Source of the DNA: Bacteroidales bacterium
GTDB lineage: Bacteria > Bacteroidota > Bacteroidia > Bacteroidales > Bacteroidaceae
Assembly (NCBI GenBank): GCA_015060965.1
Contig: SUXN01000013.1
Span: 1-62,791 of the forward strand
Direction: 5' to 3'
DNA: 62,791 bases
A program made the translations under genes and the position numbers. The notes below the pieces were generated by a model, which saw only the letters and a program-made list of their open reading frames with translations, did no database searches and was not told the DNA's origin. Below, in pieces: positions 24,605 to 33,553 of this stretch. Each line of letters opens with the position of its first letter. The stretch's first letter is position 1.

Positions 24605-25927
24605 TTATTTGCACATATAATCAAGATATCTTGATATGGCCTCCTGACACACCGGGCAGAAGTCGGTCAGCGCCTTCATCATGCATTCGGGCCAACCGCG
24701 GTATATACCTTTCTCCAGATAACCGCCACCTTCGTATGCTCCAATCTTCCAGTCCTTTTCGGTGCTACCCTCGGTTGCAATTGTGGGTACAGGTGTGTCC
24801 TCGGCAATCTTCTTCTCCCATTTGCCGTTGAAGTCGACAAAGCGTGTGAGGTTAGCTTCCCAAGGCTCAACGCCCTCGGGGTAGAGTGCGCTTACGGTGT
24901 TGCCAATCTCAATGTACTCGTCACCCAGTCCCATTAGCGAGTGTCCGAATTCGTGTACATAAACCTCTCCTGTGCGTCCGGTCTTGCCGGCAGAGCCAAG
25001 TCCATAGTAGTTGTAGATGCCGCCACCGCCGTACTTGTCGGTGTTCGTGAGAATGTATATGCATTCGTACGGTGCGCTGGCTGCAACGTCACGAACCTTC
25101 TGGAACTCCTCGGTCATCTGGTAACGCTCGCTGTTGAAGGTGTAGAAACGGCATCCTAACAGCGTGTTCTTCCACTCTCCCTTGCCGGGGATGCTTATAC
25201 CGCTTTCCTGTGAAGGTGCCCACACGGCACGTACATTTATACGGTGCTTGTTCTGTGTGAAAGGCGCGTATGAAAAGAGTGCGTCGCTCCACATCTTGCA
25301 GGCTGCAATGAACTTCTCTTTCTCGGTGGCTGTGAAACCGTCGGGCAACAATACAATGTCAAGGCTGTGGGCTATGTCACCTCCTATATGAATGTCAAGC
25401 TGCTCGTAAGTGGTGTAGCTCGGGTATATATTGAAATCATTTGTCTTTATGCTATGTGAGAACTTCTTCTCCCACACCTTGCTCTGTTTGTTACGTGCAT
25501 AGAACTCTATTGTGAAATCGTTCTTTGGCTCGGGGAATATGACTCCTTCGGGGAATGAGCGGCTTGTTGCAGCAGCCTCGGGTGTTGTCTGCCACTCGTT
25601 GAAAAGTGTGCAGTAGTTGTTCTTGTAGATGACGTTGCCTGTTGCGTTGTCAATGATTCTGAAATGCTGTTCGCCGTAGTCGAACGGGTTTATCAGCGAC
25701 ACACGTGAACCGGCCCATTCGCCTTCGCGTATGAGCTTGTCGAAATAGTAGTATTCGTTGTTGCTGTCACCTGCATGATGAAAGTCATATCGCATTGTCT
25801 TGTCGGTAAAATATGTGTCGTACTTTACGTCTGCTCGGGTGATTTGTGGCGCGCCTTCAACCTTCTTTGTCGTAGAGCAGGCTGCCAACGTGGCAGCTAT
25901 TGCCAGCATCAGGAGGGTCTTTTTCAT
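24605..25927 (-). CDS. M64-family metallopeptidase lipoprotein
   Basis: Lipoprotein of 440 aa (AATLAAC, lipid cysteine C17). The zinc-binding sequence VYVHEFGHSLMGLGDEY near residue 324 gives HExxH with a following GxxDE, as in peptidase family M64, whose founding member is the IgA peptidase of Clostridium ramosum. The conserved VLLPDGFTATEKEKF and YGGGGIYNYYGLGSA regions of the family are present. The first half is a beta-rich M64 N-terminal domain. Whether it cleaves immunoglobulin is unknown; most Bacteroidales members are uncharacterised. CGAAAATA at 25972-25979 could be its -7 element on the minus strand. Confidence 0.88.
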   Translation of the reverse strand: MKKTLLMLAIAATLAACSTTKKVEGAPQITRADVKYDTYFTDKTMRYDFHHAGDSNNEYYYFDKLIREGEWAGSRVSLINPFDYGEQHFRIIDNATGNVIYKNNYCTLFNEWQTTPEAAATSRSFPEGVIFPEPKNDFTIEFYARNKQSKVWEKKFSHSIKTNDFNIYPSYTTYEQLDIHIGGDIAHSLDIVLLPDGFTATEKEKFIAACKMWSDALFSYAPFTQNKHRINVRAVWAPSQESGISIPGKGEWKNTLLGCRFYTFNSERYQMTEEFQKVRDVAASAPYECIYILTNTDKYGGGGIYNYYGLGSAGKTGRTGEVYVHEFGHSLMGLGDEYIEIGNTVSALYPEGVEPWEANLTRFVDFNGKWEKKIAEDTPVPTIATEGSTEKDWKIGAYEGGGYLEKGIYRGWPECMMKALTDFCPVCQEAISRYLDYMCK

Positions 25928-26085
25928 ATCTGTAAGTTTTATTGGTTATGCAGTATTTCCTTATTTTGTCGCGAAAATAGCCTATTTTTCGCTTCTTGCC
26001 TAAAAAGCTTTTTATAAAAACGGTCCTGTACCCGATTTTTTTGATAAAAGTTGCCTCAAAAGTTGATGTTGTAGCTCATTATTCG

Positions 26086-26093
26086 TATTTTTG
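26086..26093 (+). promoter_or_regulatory. -7 element for the SPOR lipoprotein gene
   Basis: TATTTTTG, 41 bp before the ATG at 26135. Confidence 0.55.
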
Positions 26094-26134
26094 CACTATA
26101 AAATGAACATTAATTAAATAGTTATACAAAAATT

Positions 26135-26623
26135 ATGAAGAAATCATTTTTTATCGTTGTGGCTTTGTGCTCAGCATTCGTTTTTACATCTTGTAAGTCA
26201 AAGGACAGTCTTTACAAGACTGCATACGATGAGGCCCGTCAGGAGCAGAATGAAGGACAGAGCCAGCAGAGCGAGCCTGTTGAGATAGCTCCAGTCGTTT
26301 CATCTACAACCAAGAATGCAAATGTTGATGACAGCTACCGTAGCGAGAAGGTTGTCCTTGCTTCAGGCGAGGAGGGTTCTTTGAAGGCGTTCAGTGTGGT
26401 TTGTGGTAGCTTCGGTCAGAAAGCCAATGCCGAGAAGGTCCGTGCAGAACTTATCGATGAGGGTTACGAGGCAATCATAGTACAGAGCCCTAAGGGTCTT
26501 TTCCGTGTAGTGTGTGCTTCTTTCGACAGCCGTCAGGAGGCTGCCAATGCACGTGCGCAGTTCAAGGCTGATCATCCACACAATGCGGATTATCAGAAGG
26601 CCTGGTTGCTCTATAACAACTAA
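26135..26623 (+). CDS. SPOR-domain lipoprotein
   Basis: Lipoprotein of 162 aa with lipid cysteine C20 (FVFTSC). A Gln/Glu-rich linker (residues 35-55) leads to a C-terminal SPOR domain (about 85-160): AFSVVCGSFGQKANAEKVRAEL and GLFRVVCASFDSRQEAANARAQF are its two half-repeats. SPOR domains bind glycan strands lacking stem peptides, so the protein probably localises at the division site or to peptidoglycan under remodelling. It has its own promoter and terminator. Confidence 0.9.
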   Translation: MKKSFFIVVALCSAFVFTSCKSKDSLYKTAYDEARQEQNEGQSQQSEPVEIAPVVSSTTKNANVDDSYRSEKVVLASGEEGSLKAFSVVCGSFGQKANAEKVRAELIDEGYEAIIVQSPKGLFRVVCASFDSRQEAANARAQFKADHPHNADYQKAWLLYNN

Positions 26624-26643
26624 AATAAAACAAAGGTATAATC

Positions 26644-26680
26644 AGAGGGGGCTGAACTTTCAGCCTCCTTTTTTGTTTAT
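26644..26680 (+). terminator. Terminator after the SPOR gene
   Basis: GGGGGCTGAA with TTTCAGCCTCC, then six T. Confidence 0.85.
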
Positions 26681-26725
26681 TAAAGAATATATAAAAATAT
26701 ATAATTTGATAATTTTATGAAAAAA

Positions 26726-26754
26726 TATAGTTATAATTGTAGTCGGAAACTATA
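26726..26754. promoter_or_regulatory. Candidate operator upstream of fucI
   Basis: TATAGTT (26726-26732) and AACTATA (26748-26754) form an inverted repeat in the short leader before fucI; a further TAACTATA follows. It is placed as expected for a FucR-like GntR repressor, but no regulator gene is in the window. Confidence 0.35.
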
Positions 26755-26772
26755 ACACAAACTAACTATATT

Positions 26773-28545
26773 ATGAGTAAATATCCAAAAATCGGTATAC
26801 GCCCTACAATTGACGGTCGTCAGGGTGGCGTACGTGAGAGTCTCGAAGAGAAGACAATGAATCTTGCAAAGGCAGTGGCAGAGCTTATCTCTGCGAATGT
26901 GAGATATGCCGACGGCAAGCCTGTCGAGTGTGTCATTGCCGACGGTACGATAGGCCGTGTGGCCGAGAGTGCTGCCTGTGCCGCTAAGTTCGAGCGTGAG
27001 AATGTAGGTGCAACAATCTCCGTTACATCATGCTGGTGCTACGGCTCGGAGACGATGGACATGCATCCTCACTGGCCAAAGGCTGTATGGGGCTTCAACG
27101 GAACGGAGCGTCCGGGTGCCGTGTATCTTGCAGCGGTGCTTGCGGGCCATGCCCAGAAGGGCCTTCCTGCATTCGGCATTTATGGACACGACGTTCAGGA
27201 CCTTGACGACAATACTATCCCTGCCGATGTGGCAGAGAAGATTCTGCGTTGGGCGCGTGCGGCAGTGGCTGTTGCCCAGATGCGTGGCGAGAGCTATCTC
27301 TCTGTTGGTAGCCAGTGTATGGGTATCGCCGGCAGTATCGTAGACCAGAACTTCTTCCAGGAGTATCTTGGAATGCGCAACGAGAGTGTCGACGAGACCG
27401 AAATCCTGCGTAGGATGGAAGAGGGTATATACGACCACGAGGAGTATGCCAAGGCTATGGCATGGACCGAGAAGTACTGTAAGGTAAAAGAGGGTTGGGA
27501 CAAGAACCGTCCCGAAAAACAGAAGGATCGTGCAGGCAAGGATGCCGATTGGGAGTTCGTTGTAAAGATGACCCTTATTGTGCGTGACCTTATGCTCGGC
27601 AACCCCAAATTGCGTGAGATGGGCTTCAAGGAAGAGGCTATCGGTCACAATGCGATAGCTGCAGGCTTCCAGGGCCAGCGCCAGTGGACCGACTGGAAAC
27701 CGAACGGTGACTTTACCGAGGCGCTTCTTTGCAGTACATTCGACTGGAACGGTATCCGTGAGGCTTATGTCCTTGCGACAGAGAACGACGCATGCAACGG
27801 TGTTGCCATGCTATTCGGCAAACTGCTCACAGGCTGCGGACAGATGTTCTCCGATGTCCGTACATACTGGAGTCCAGAGGCTGTGAAGCGTGTTACAGGT
27901 AAGGAACTTACAGGTCTTGCTGCAGGTGGTATGATACATCTCATCAACTCCGGTGCTACAACACTCGATGCTACCGGTGCCAGTGTGAATGCGGCGGGTG
28001 AGCCTTGCATGAAACCTTGTTGGGAAATGACTGATGCCGATGCCGAGGCTTGCCTTGAGAATACAAACTGGATGCCTGCAGACCGTGACTATTTCCGTGG
28101 CGGTGGTTTCTCATCCAACTTCCTCTCAAAGGGCGGCATGCCTGTTACAATGAGCCGTCTGAACCTTGTCAAAGGCCTTGGCCCCGTGTTGCAGATTGCC
28201 GAGGGATGGACAGCAGATGTTGCTCCCGAGATACATGAGGTACTCAATATGCGTACAGACCCGACATGGCCTACGACATGGTTTGTTCCACGTCTTTGTG
28301 ACAAGGCTCCTTTCAAGGATGTATATTCAGTGATGAACAATTGGGGTGCAAACCATGGTGCTATCAGCTATGGCCATATTGGTGCCGACCTGATTACCCT
28401 TGCTTCAATGTTGCGTATCCCTGTATGTATGCATAACGTGCCCGAGGAGAATATCTTCCGTCCTGCTGCTTGGAATGCATTCGGAATGGACAAGGAGGGA
28501 GCCGACTACCGTGCTTGCCAGAACTATGGCCCTGTATATAAATGA
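26773..28545 (+). CDS. fucI: L-fucose isomerase
   Basis: Enzyme of 590 aa converting L-fucose to L-fuculose, the first internal step of fucose use; cytoplasmic, manganese-dependent. The start [20 protein letters not shown] is characteristic, as are [20 protein letters not shown] residues near 85, WAMAWTEK-type segments and [20 protein letters not shown] with the metal-site region. Full length agrees with E. coli FucI (591 aa). It is the first gene of a unit with a mutarotase and FucP. No fuculokinase or aldolase gene is present nearby, so those must lie elsewhere. Confidence 0.96.
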   Translation: MSKYPKIGIRPTIDGRQGGVRESLEEKTMNLAKAVAELISANVRYADGKPVECVIADGTIGRVAESAACAAKFERENVGATISVTSCWCYGSETMDMHPHWPKAVWGFNGTERPGAVYLAAVLAGHAQKGLPAFGIYGHDVQDLDDNTIPADVAEKILRWARAAVAVAQMRGESYLSVGSQCMGIAGSIVDQNFFQEYLGMRNESVDETEILRRMEEGIYDHEEYAKAMAWTEKYCKVKEGWDKNRPEKQKDRAGKDADWEFVVKMTLIVRDLMLGNPKLREMGFKEEAIGHNAIAAGFQGQRQWTDWKPNGDFTEALLCSTFDWNGIREAYVLATENDACNGVAMLFGKLLTGCGQMFSDVRTYWSPEAVKRVTGKELTGLAAGGMIHLINSGATTLDATGASVNAAGEPCMKPCWEMTDADAEACLENTNWMPADRDYFRGGGFSSNFLSKGGMPVTMSRLNLVKGLGPVLQIAEGWTADVAPEIHEVLNMRTDPTWPTTWFVPRLCDKAPFKDVYSVMNNWGANHGAISYGHIGADLITLASMLRIPVCMHNVPEENIFRPAAWNAFGMDKEGADYRACQNYGPVYK

Positions 28546-28554
28546 TAATCTTTA

Positions 28555-28576
28555 TTCCTGCCCATGTGGGCAGGAA
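28555..28576 (+). other. Intercistronic hairpin between fucI and the mutarotase gene
   Basis: TTCCTGCC and GGCAGGAA flank CATGTG: a strong inverted repeat without a T-run. It is not a normal terminator and may set the relative mRNA level of fucI and the downstream genes. Confidence 0.6.
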
Positions 28577-28592
28577 TATAAACTTTAATACA

Positions 28593-28985
28593 ATGAATGA
28601 CAAAACCGAAGGTTACGCTGTCAAGGAGTACAGACAGCCTGTCAAAAGATACTGCCAGACTCTTGATCTGAAGGATGATCCTGAACTTGTTGCCGAGTAC
28701 CGCCGTCGTCACAGCGAAGGTGAGGCGTGGAGTGAAATCCTTTGGGGAATCCGTGAGGTGGGCATCCTTGAGATGGAAATATACATCCTTGATACACGCC
28801 TTTTCATGATTGTTGAGGCTCCGCTCGATTTTGATTGGGACAGTGCAATGGAACGTCTTTCAACTCTGCCACGCCAGCAGGAGTGGGAGGATTATATGTC
28901 CGAGTTCCAGAAGGCTGCTCCCGGTAGCTCTTCCAATGAGAAGTGGCGTATGATGGAGAGAATGTTCCACCTGTACGAGAAATAA
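28593..28985 (+). CDS. RhaM-family (L-rhamnose mutarotase-like) epimerase
   Basis: Protein of 130 aa of the RhaM/DUF718 family, a ferredoxin-like fold that interconverts sugar anomers. Recognisable parts are RYCQTLDLKDDPELVAEYRRRHSEGEAW, with the conserved histidine, and MEIYILDTRLFMIVEA. It lies between fucI and fucP, which suggests that the substrate here is L-fucose, chemically close to L-rhamnose (both 6-deoxy-L-hexoses), rather than rhamnose. The ATG at 28593 is chosen; the frame upstream is the intercistronic hairpin. It ends 6 bp before fucP. Confidence 0.85.
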   Translation: MNDKTEGYAVKEYRQPVKRYCQTLDLKDDPELVAEYRRRHSEGEAWSEILWGIREVGILEMEIYILDTRLFMIVEAPLDFDWDSAMERLSTLPRQQEWEDYMSEFQKAAPGSSSNEKWRMMERMFHLYEK

Positions 28986-28991
28986 GAAAAT

Positions 28992-30302
28992 ATGGATAAT
29001 AAATTGACTAAAAAGCCAAAACTGGTGGAGAGACGATATCTCTTGCCGTTTATACTTGTGACTTCGCTCTTTGCCCTATGGGGCTTTGCGAACGACATCA
29101 CCAATCCCATGGTGGCTGCTTTCCAGACATTGATGGAGTTGCCGGCATCTGAGGCTGCACTTGTGCAGTTCGCGTTCTATGGCGGTTATGCCACAATGGC
29201 TGTTCCTGCAGCTCTGTTCATACGTCGTCACAGCTACAAGAGCGGTATCCTGTTAGGCCTTGGATTGTATGCGGTGGGTGCGTTCCTGTTTATTCCGGCC
29301 GCGCATTACCAGGCATTCTCGTTCTTCTGTGTGTCTTTGTATATATTGACATTCGGCCTTGCCTTCCTTGAGACTACTGCAAATCCGCTTATATTGTCGC
29401 TGGGTGCAAAGGAGACATCTACACGCCGCTTGAATTTGGCGCAGGCATTTAACCCGGTGGGTTCTTTGTCGGGTATGGCCGTGGCGTCGCTGGTTGTGCT
29501 CCCACAGCTTATCTCGGACAAACGTGATGCGGCAGGTGACGTCATATATCATGGCTTGAGCGTAGCGGAGAAGGCTGATATCCGTCTGCACGACCTTGCA
29601 GTGATACGTGACCCGTATGTTGCGATAGGTCTTGTGGTGCTTGCCGTGTTTGTGGTTTTCCTTTTCACCAAGATACCTAATATCCAGGGAAAGGACGGCA
29701 AGAAGGTTAGCAACCGTGAGACTCTTTCAAATCTGTGGCATAACAATATCTACCGGAGCGGTGTGATCGCGCAGATGTTCTATGTCGCTGCGCAGATAAT
29801 GGTGTGGACATTCATAATCCAATATGCCGATAATCTCGGTATAGACAAGGCAACAGCGCAGAACTACAACATATGTGCTATGGGTATGTTCCTCTGCAGC
29901 CGTTTCGTGACTACATTCCTTATGCGTTACTTCAATTCACGTACCCTGCTTGCCGTTTTTGGAGCAGGTGCTGTATGTGCTTCTTTGGGTACAATATTCA
30001 TTGTAGGTATGCCTGGACTGTATTGCCTCATTGCAATCAGTTTCTTCATGTCGCTTATGTTCCCCACGATTTACGGTATTGCTCTTGAGGATGTGCGTGA
30101 GGAGGATACGACCCTTGGTGCGGCATTCCTGGTGATGGCCATTGTAGGTGGTGCGCTTATGCCACCAATGCAGGGTGCGATAATTGATATGGGAACAGTT
30201 GCCGGTTTGCCTGCTGTGAATGTGTCGTTTGTGCTTCCTCTTTTCTGCTTTGTGGTAGTGATGCTTTATGGTTATTTTACAAGCAAGGCCGTGAAGAGAT
30301 AG
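28992..30302 (+). CDS. fucP: L-fucose:H+ symporter FucP
   Basis: Major facilitator of the FHS family, 436 aa, twelve hydrophobic helices, inner membrane. Signature stretches are SLFALWGFANDITNPMVAAF near the N-terminus, with the proton-coupling aspartate and asparagine, QFAFYGGYATMAVPAAL and LAQAFNPVGSLSGM. These match FucP rather than the related glucose/galactose transporters, and the gene order confirms it. It supplies fucose to FucI and is the last gene of the operon. Confidence 0.95.
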   Translation: MDNKLTKKPKLVERRYLLPFILVTSLFALWGFANDITNPMVAAFQTLMELPASEAALVQFAFYGGYATMAVPAALFIRRHSYKSGILLGLGLYAVGAFLFIPAAHYQAFSFFCVSLYILTFGLAFLETTANPLILSLGAKETSTRRLNLAQAFNPVGSLSGMAVASLVVLPQLISDKRDAAGDVIYHGLSVAEKADIRLHDLAVIRDPYVAIGLVVLAVFVVFLFTKIPNIQGKDGKKVSNRETLSNLWHNNIYRSGVIAQMFYVAAQIMVWTFIIQYADNLGIDKATAQNYNICAMGMFLCSRFVTTFLMRYFNSRTLLAVFGAGAVCASLGTIFIVGMPGLYCLIAISFFMSLMFPTIYGIALEDVREEDTTLGAAFLVMAIVGGALMPPMQGAIIDMGTVAGLPAVNVSFVLPLFCFVVVMLYGYFTSKAVKR

Positions 30303-30335
30303 TGCTTAACAAGGTAGCAGAAATCTTTTGTTGCA

Positions 30336-30377
30336 GATAAAAATTGCGCCACACCAATGTATGGCGCAATTTTTATC
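30336..30377. terminator. Terminator after fucP
   Basis: A perfect 16-bp stem (GATAAAAATTGCGCCA and its complement) with a 10-base loop; A- and T-runs on both sides let it work in both directions. Confidence 0.93.
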
Positions 30378-30419
30378 TATTTTTTGCTTTTTATATGGTA
30401 GCATTCGGTTAAAAATGAG

Positions 30420-30427
30420 TAATTTTG
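30420..30427 (+). promoter_or_regulatory. -7 element for yqgF
   Basis: TAATTTTG, 22 bp before the ATG at 30450. It makes the upstream in-frame TTG at 30432 an unlikely start. Confidence 0.55.
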
Positions 30428-30449
30428 CAGCTTGAAACAAATAAGGAAT

Positions 30450-30866
30450 ATGGCACGACTGCTGGCAATAGATTATGGAAAGAAAAGGACCGGGCTTGCG
30501 GTATCTGATGAAATGCAGATAATAGCAGGTGGACTCACAACCGTGGCTACAACCGAACTTGTTGACTATATTCTTGATTATATCAAGCGAGAGCAGGTGG
30601 AGCGCATTGTTGTCGGTCTTCCCAAACAGATGAATAACGAGCCGTCGGAGAATATGCGTCGAGTGGAACCGTTCGTGAACCGTCTGCGTAAGCTGTTGCC
30701 GGATATTCCTGTCGAATACCATGACGAACGTTTTACCTCGGTCCTTGCGCAAAGGACAATCATTGAGGCCGGAATAAAGAAAATGGCACGACGCAACAAG
30801 GAACTTGTGGATGAGGTAAGTGCTACAATAATCCTTCAGTCATATATGGAAAGCAGAAGAAACTAA
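30450..30866 (+). CDS. yqgF: YqgF-type RNase H-like protein
   Basis: Small protein of 138 aa, the usual length of YqgF/RuvX. The RNase H-like fold is marked by [17 protein letters not shown] (first catalytic aspartate), [16 protein letters not shown] and YHDERFTS, with the final acidic region [14 protein letters not shown]. It is thought to act in 16S rRNA 5'-end maturation and was first annotated as a Holliday-junction resolvase; which role holds here cannot be seen. It leads a unit with def and a TPR protein. Confidence 0.93.
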   Translation: MARLLAIDYGKKRTGLAVSDEMQIIAGGLTTVATTELVDYILDYIKREQVERIVVGLPKQMNNEPSENMRRVEPFVNRLRKLLPDIPVEYHDERFTSVLAQRTIIEAGIKKMARRNKELVDEVSATIILQSYMESRRN

Positions 30867-30885
30867 AGAGTTAAAACTGAAAACT

Positions 30886-31443
30886 ATGATATTACCTATT
30901 TATTTGTATGGGCAGCCTGTGCTGCGTAAGGTTGCGGAGGATATCACTCCCGACTATCCTGAGTTGAAATCTCTTATCGAGAATATGTTCGAAACAATGC
31001 ATAACGCCGAAGGTATCGGTCTTGCTGCACCACAGATTGGTCTTGCAATACGTCTCGTGGTCATTGACCTTGATGTGTTGTCCGATGATTTTCCCGAGTT
31101 CAAGGATTTCAGCCGCGTGTATATCAATGCGCATATCCTCGAGACTTCGGATGAGACCGAGGGTATGGAAGAGGGCTGCTTGAGTCTGCCTGGCATACAC
31201 GAGAAAGTGACACGTCCTTCACGCATACACGTGAAGTATCTTGACGAGAACTTCGTGGAGCACGACGAGTGGGTAGAGGGTTATCTTGCGCGTGTGATGC
31301 AGCACGAGTTCGACCACCTTGAGGGCAAGGTGTTTGCCGACAGGATATCCATGTTGCGCCGTCAGATGAACAAGGGCAAGCTTGCGAATCTTGCGAAGGG
31401 TAATGTGGCTTGCGGTTACAAGACAAAAAGAGTGATGCGATGA
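30886..31443 (+). CDS. def: Peptide deformylase
   Basis: Metal hydrolase of 185 aa that removes the formyl group from the initiator methionine of new proteins. The three motifs are all present: [19 protein letters not shown] (metal-binding cysteine) and QHEFDHLEG (HExxH-type, two histidines and the catalytic glutamate). Its last four bases overlap the ATG of the TPR gene, so translational coupling is likely. Confidence 0.96.
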   Translation: MILPIYLYGQPVLRKVAEDITPDYPELKSLIENMFETMHNAEGIGLAAPQIGLAIRLVVIDLDVLSDDFPEFKDFSRVYINAHILETSDETEGMEEGCLSLPGIHEKVTRPSRIHVKYLDENFVEHDEWVEGYLARVMQHEFDHLEGKVFADRISMLRRQMNKGKLANLAKGNVACGYKTKRVMR

Positions 31444-33452
31444 ATCGGTTGAGGGCCGTGGTTGCTCTTGCCCTTGTGTTTGCGGTGCAGTTTTGTTGTG
31501 CCCAATTGAACACAAGGCGAGTTATGGAGATAGGGCGCAACGCGCTCTATTTCGAGGACTATGTGCTCTCGATTCAGTATTTCAATCAGGTCATTGAGGC
31601 AAAACCGTTCTTGCATGAGCCATACTTCTTCCGTGCTCTTGCAAAGTATTATCTTGAGGACTATTCAGGTGCCGAACAGGATCTTGACACGGCTATAGTG
31701 AGGAATCCATACATATCCCGTTGCTATCAGTTGCGCGGTCTTTGCCGTGCGAACAGGGACAGTCTGCTGTTGGCGGAGCAGGATTTCAGAAAGGCCCTGC
31801 GCTTCAATCCGCATGACGGCGAGGTCTGGCAGAATCTCGGGGCTGTAGCCATGCAACAGGAGGATTGGGGCAAGGCGGCGACAGTGCTTGACTCGTTGCT
31901 TCTTTTCTATCCCCGTGACAGCCGCGCCTATCTTATGCGTACTCAGGTCGCCTTGAATGTAGAAGATACGGTGACCGCACAGAAGATGGTTGAACAGGCT
32001 GTGACCTATGACCGCTATTCGGCCGACGTTTATGGTGCAAGGGCGGTTGTGAAGTCTGTGACAGGTGAATATGAGTCTGCCGAGCAGGATCTTGACAGGG
32101 CGATAGAGCTTTTGCCGAACCAGTGCAACAATTACATAAACCGCGCCCTCGTCCGTTACAACAGGAACAACCTGCGTGGAGCCATGGAGGATTATGATAT
32201 GGCGCTTTATGTGGAGCCTGCGAATTTTGTGGCACACTATAACCGCGGAATCTTGCGTATGGAGGTGGGCGATGACAACCGTGCCATTGAGGATTTCAAT
32301 TGGATCCTTGATGTGGACCCTGACAATACTCTCGCACGTTTCAACAGGGGCCTGCTTTCCAAGAATGTAGGTAATTACAAGAGGGCTGTGGATGACTTCT
32401 CAAGGGTAATAGGTGATTATCCCAATTTTGAATATGCATACCAATGCCGTGCAGAGGCATACCGTAAGATGGGTGATGCGCGTGCTGCCAAGGCCGATGA
32501 GGATTGGCTTCTCAAACGCCAGTACGAGATGTTTGTCAGCGGTGGAAAGGTTGCTGCCGACGAATATGTGGCAAGTGAGGACAAGACACGCAAGAGTTCC
32601 GACAAGAACGTACGCAACTACAACAAGATGATATCGTCCGATATCACAGATGACAAAAAGTATACGACAGAATATCGTGGCAAGGTTCAGAACAGGGCTG
32701 TCAATGTTGAGCTGGAGCCCATTTTTGTGTTGACATACTATGAATCCGGTTCGGAACTTGAGAGAAAAGATGTTTATTACAAGCCTCTTGAAGAGATGAA
32801 CAGGTCTTTGTCCGGTTCTCCTTTACTGTTGACGAATGATGAGCGTGCCCTTGCCGAGCAGGAAGTGGTAGCCCATTTTGCAAGCATTGATGATTTGTCC
32901 AAAGAGATTGCGGCAAATCCTTCAGATGTCCGGGCTTTGTTGAGGCGCGCCCTCGATTATTATCTTGTACAGAATCTTGAAGAATCAATGGGTGACCTTG
33001 ATGCGGCTGTATCGGTTGCTCCCGATATGTGGGTGCTCTATTTTGTCCGTGCGTTTGTAAGATATAAGGATCTTGAAATACAGGAGGCGAATGTCGGGAA
33101 TGAGGATGTAGGGATTGCTCCAAAACACACGCCGGGGTTGCCGAATATTGATTTCAGAAAGGTAAAGGATGATCTTGACAAGGTGGTGGAACTGATGCCT
33201 GATTTTGCATGTGCATATTTCAACCGTGCCAATGTGTCGGCAAAATTGAGCGACTTCAAGTCTGCGATAGTCGATTACACGAAGGCGGTTGAGATTGACG
33301 GTCGCTTTGCAGAAGCCTACTTCAATAGAGGTCTCGCGAGGATATATACCGGAAATGGCGAGGAGGGTATTGCCGACCTGAGCAAAGCTGGTGAGTTGGG
33401 CATATTCCAGGCCTACAATCTTATCAAACGTTTCCAGATGAGTGGAAAGTGA
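31440..33452 (+). CDS. Secreted tetratricopeptide-repeat protein
   Basis: Protein of 670 aa with a signal peptide ([14 protein letters not shown]) and many TPR units. Examples are [52 protein letters not shown] and [30 protein letters not shown], with further units after residue 550. An unrelated insert with about 150 charged residues (around 365-500) interrupts the repeat series. It probably acts as a scaffold in the periplasm or at the outer membrane; partners are unknown. The longer frame from 31410 would add ten residues overlapping def; the ATG at 31440 starts directly before the signal peptide. Confidence 0.8.
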   Translation: MNRLRAVVALALVFAVQFCCAQLNTRRVMEIGRNALYFEDYVLSIQYFNQVIEAKPFLHEPYFFRALAKYYLEDYSGAEQDLDTAIVRNPYISRCYQLRGLCRANRDSLLLAEQDFRKALRFNPHDGEVWQNLGAVAMQQEDWGKAATVLDSLLLFYPRDSRAYLMRTQVALNVEDTVTAQKMVEQAVTYDRYSADVYGARAVVKSVTGEYESAEQDLDRAIELLPNQCNNYINRALVRYNRNNLRGAMEDYDMALYVEPANFVAHYNRGILRMEVGDDNRAIEDFNWILDVDPDNTLARFNRGLLSKNVGNYKRAVDDFSRVIGDYPNFEYAYQCRAEAYRKMGDARAAKADEDWLLKRQYEMFVSGGKVAADEYVASEDKTRKSSDKNVRNYNKMISSDITDDKKYTTEYRGKVQNRAVNVELEPIFVLTYYESGSELERKDVYYKPLEEMNRSLSGSPLLLTNDERALAEQEVVAHFASIDDLSKEIAANPSDVRALLRRALDYYLVQNLEESMGDLDAAVSVAPDMWVLYFVRAFVRYKDLEIQEANVGNEDVGIAPKHTPGLPNIDFRKVKDDLDKVVELMPDFACAYFNRANVSAKLSDFKSAIVDYTKAVEIDGRFAEAYFNRGLARIYTGNGEEGIADLSKAGELGIFQAYNLIKRFQMSGK

Positions 33453-33512
33453 AGTGGTGTCTGCTGATGTGTCAAAAAAGTTTATCTCTATTGTCGGGTC
33501 CTCTTTTTTTTA

Positions 33513-33520
33513 TATCTTTG
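33513..33520 (+). promoter_or_regulatory. -7 element for thrS
   Basis: TATCTTTG, about 34 bp before the ATG. Confidence 0.65.
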
Positions 33521-33553
33521 TGGCTTAATAGTATAAAATAAAAATTTAATGAT

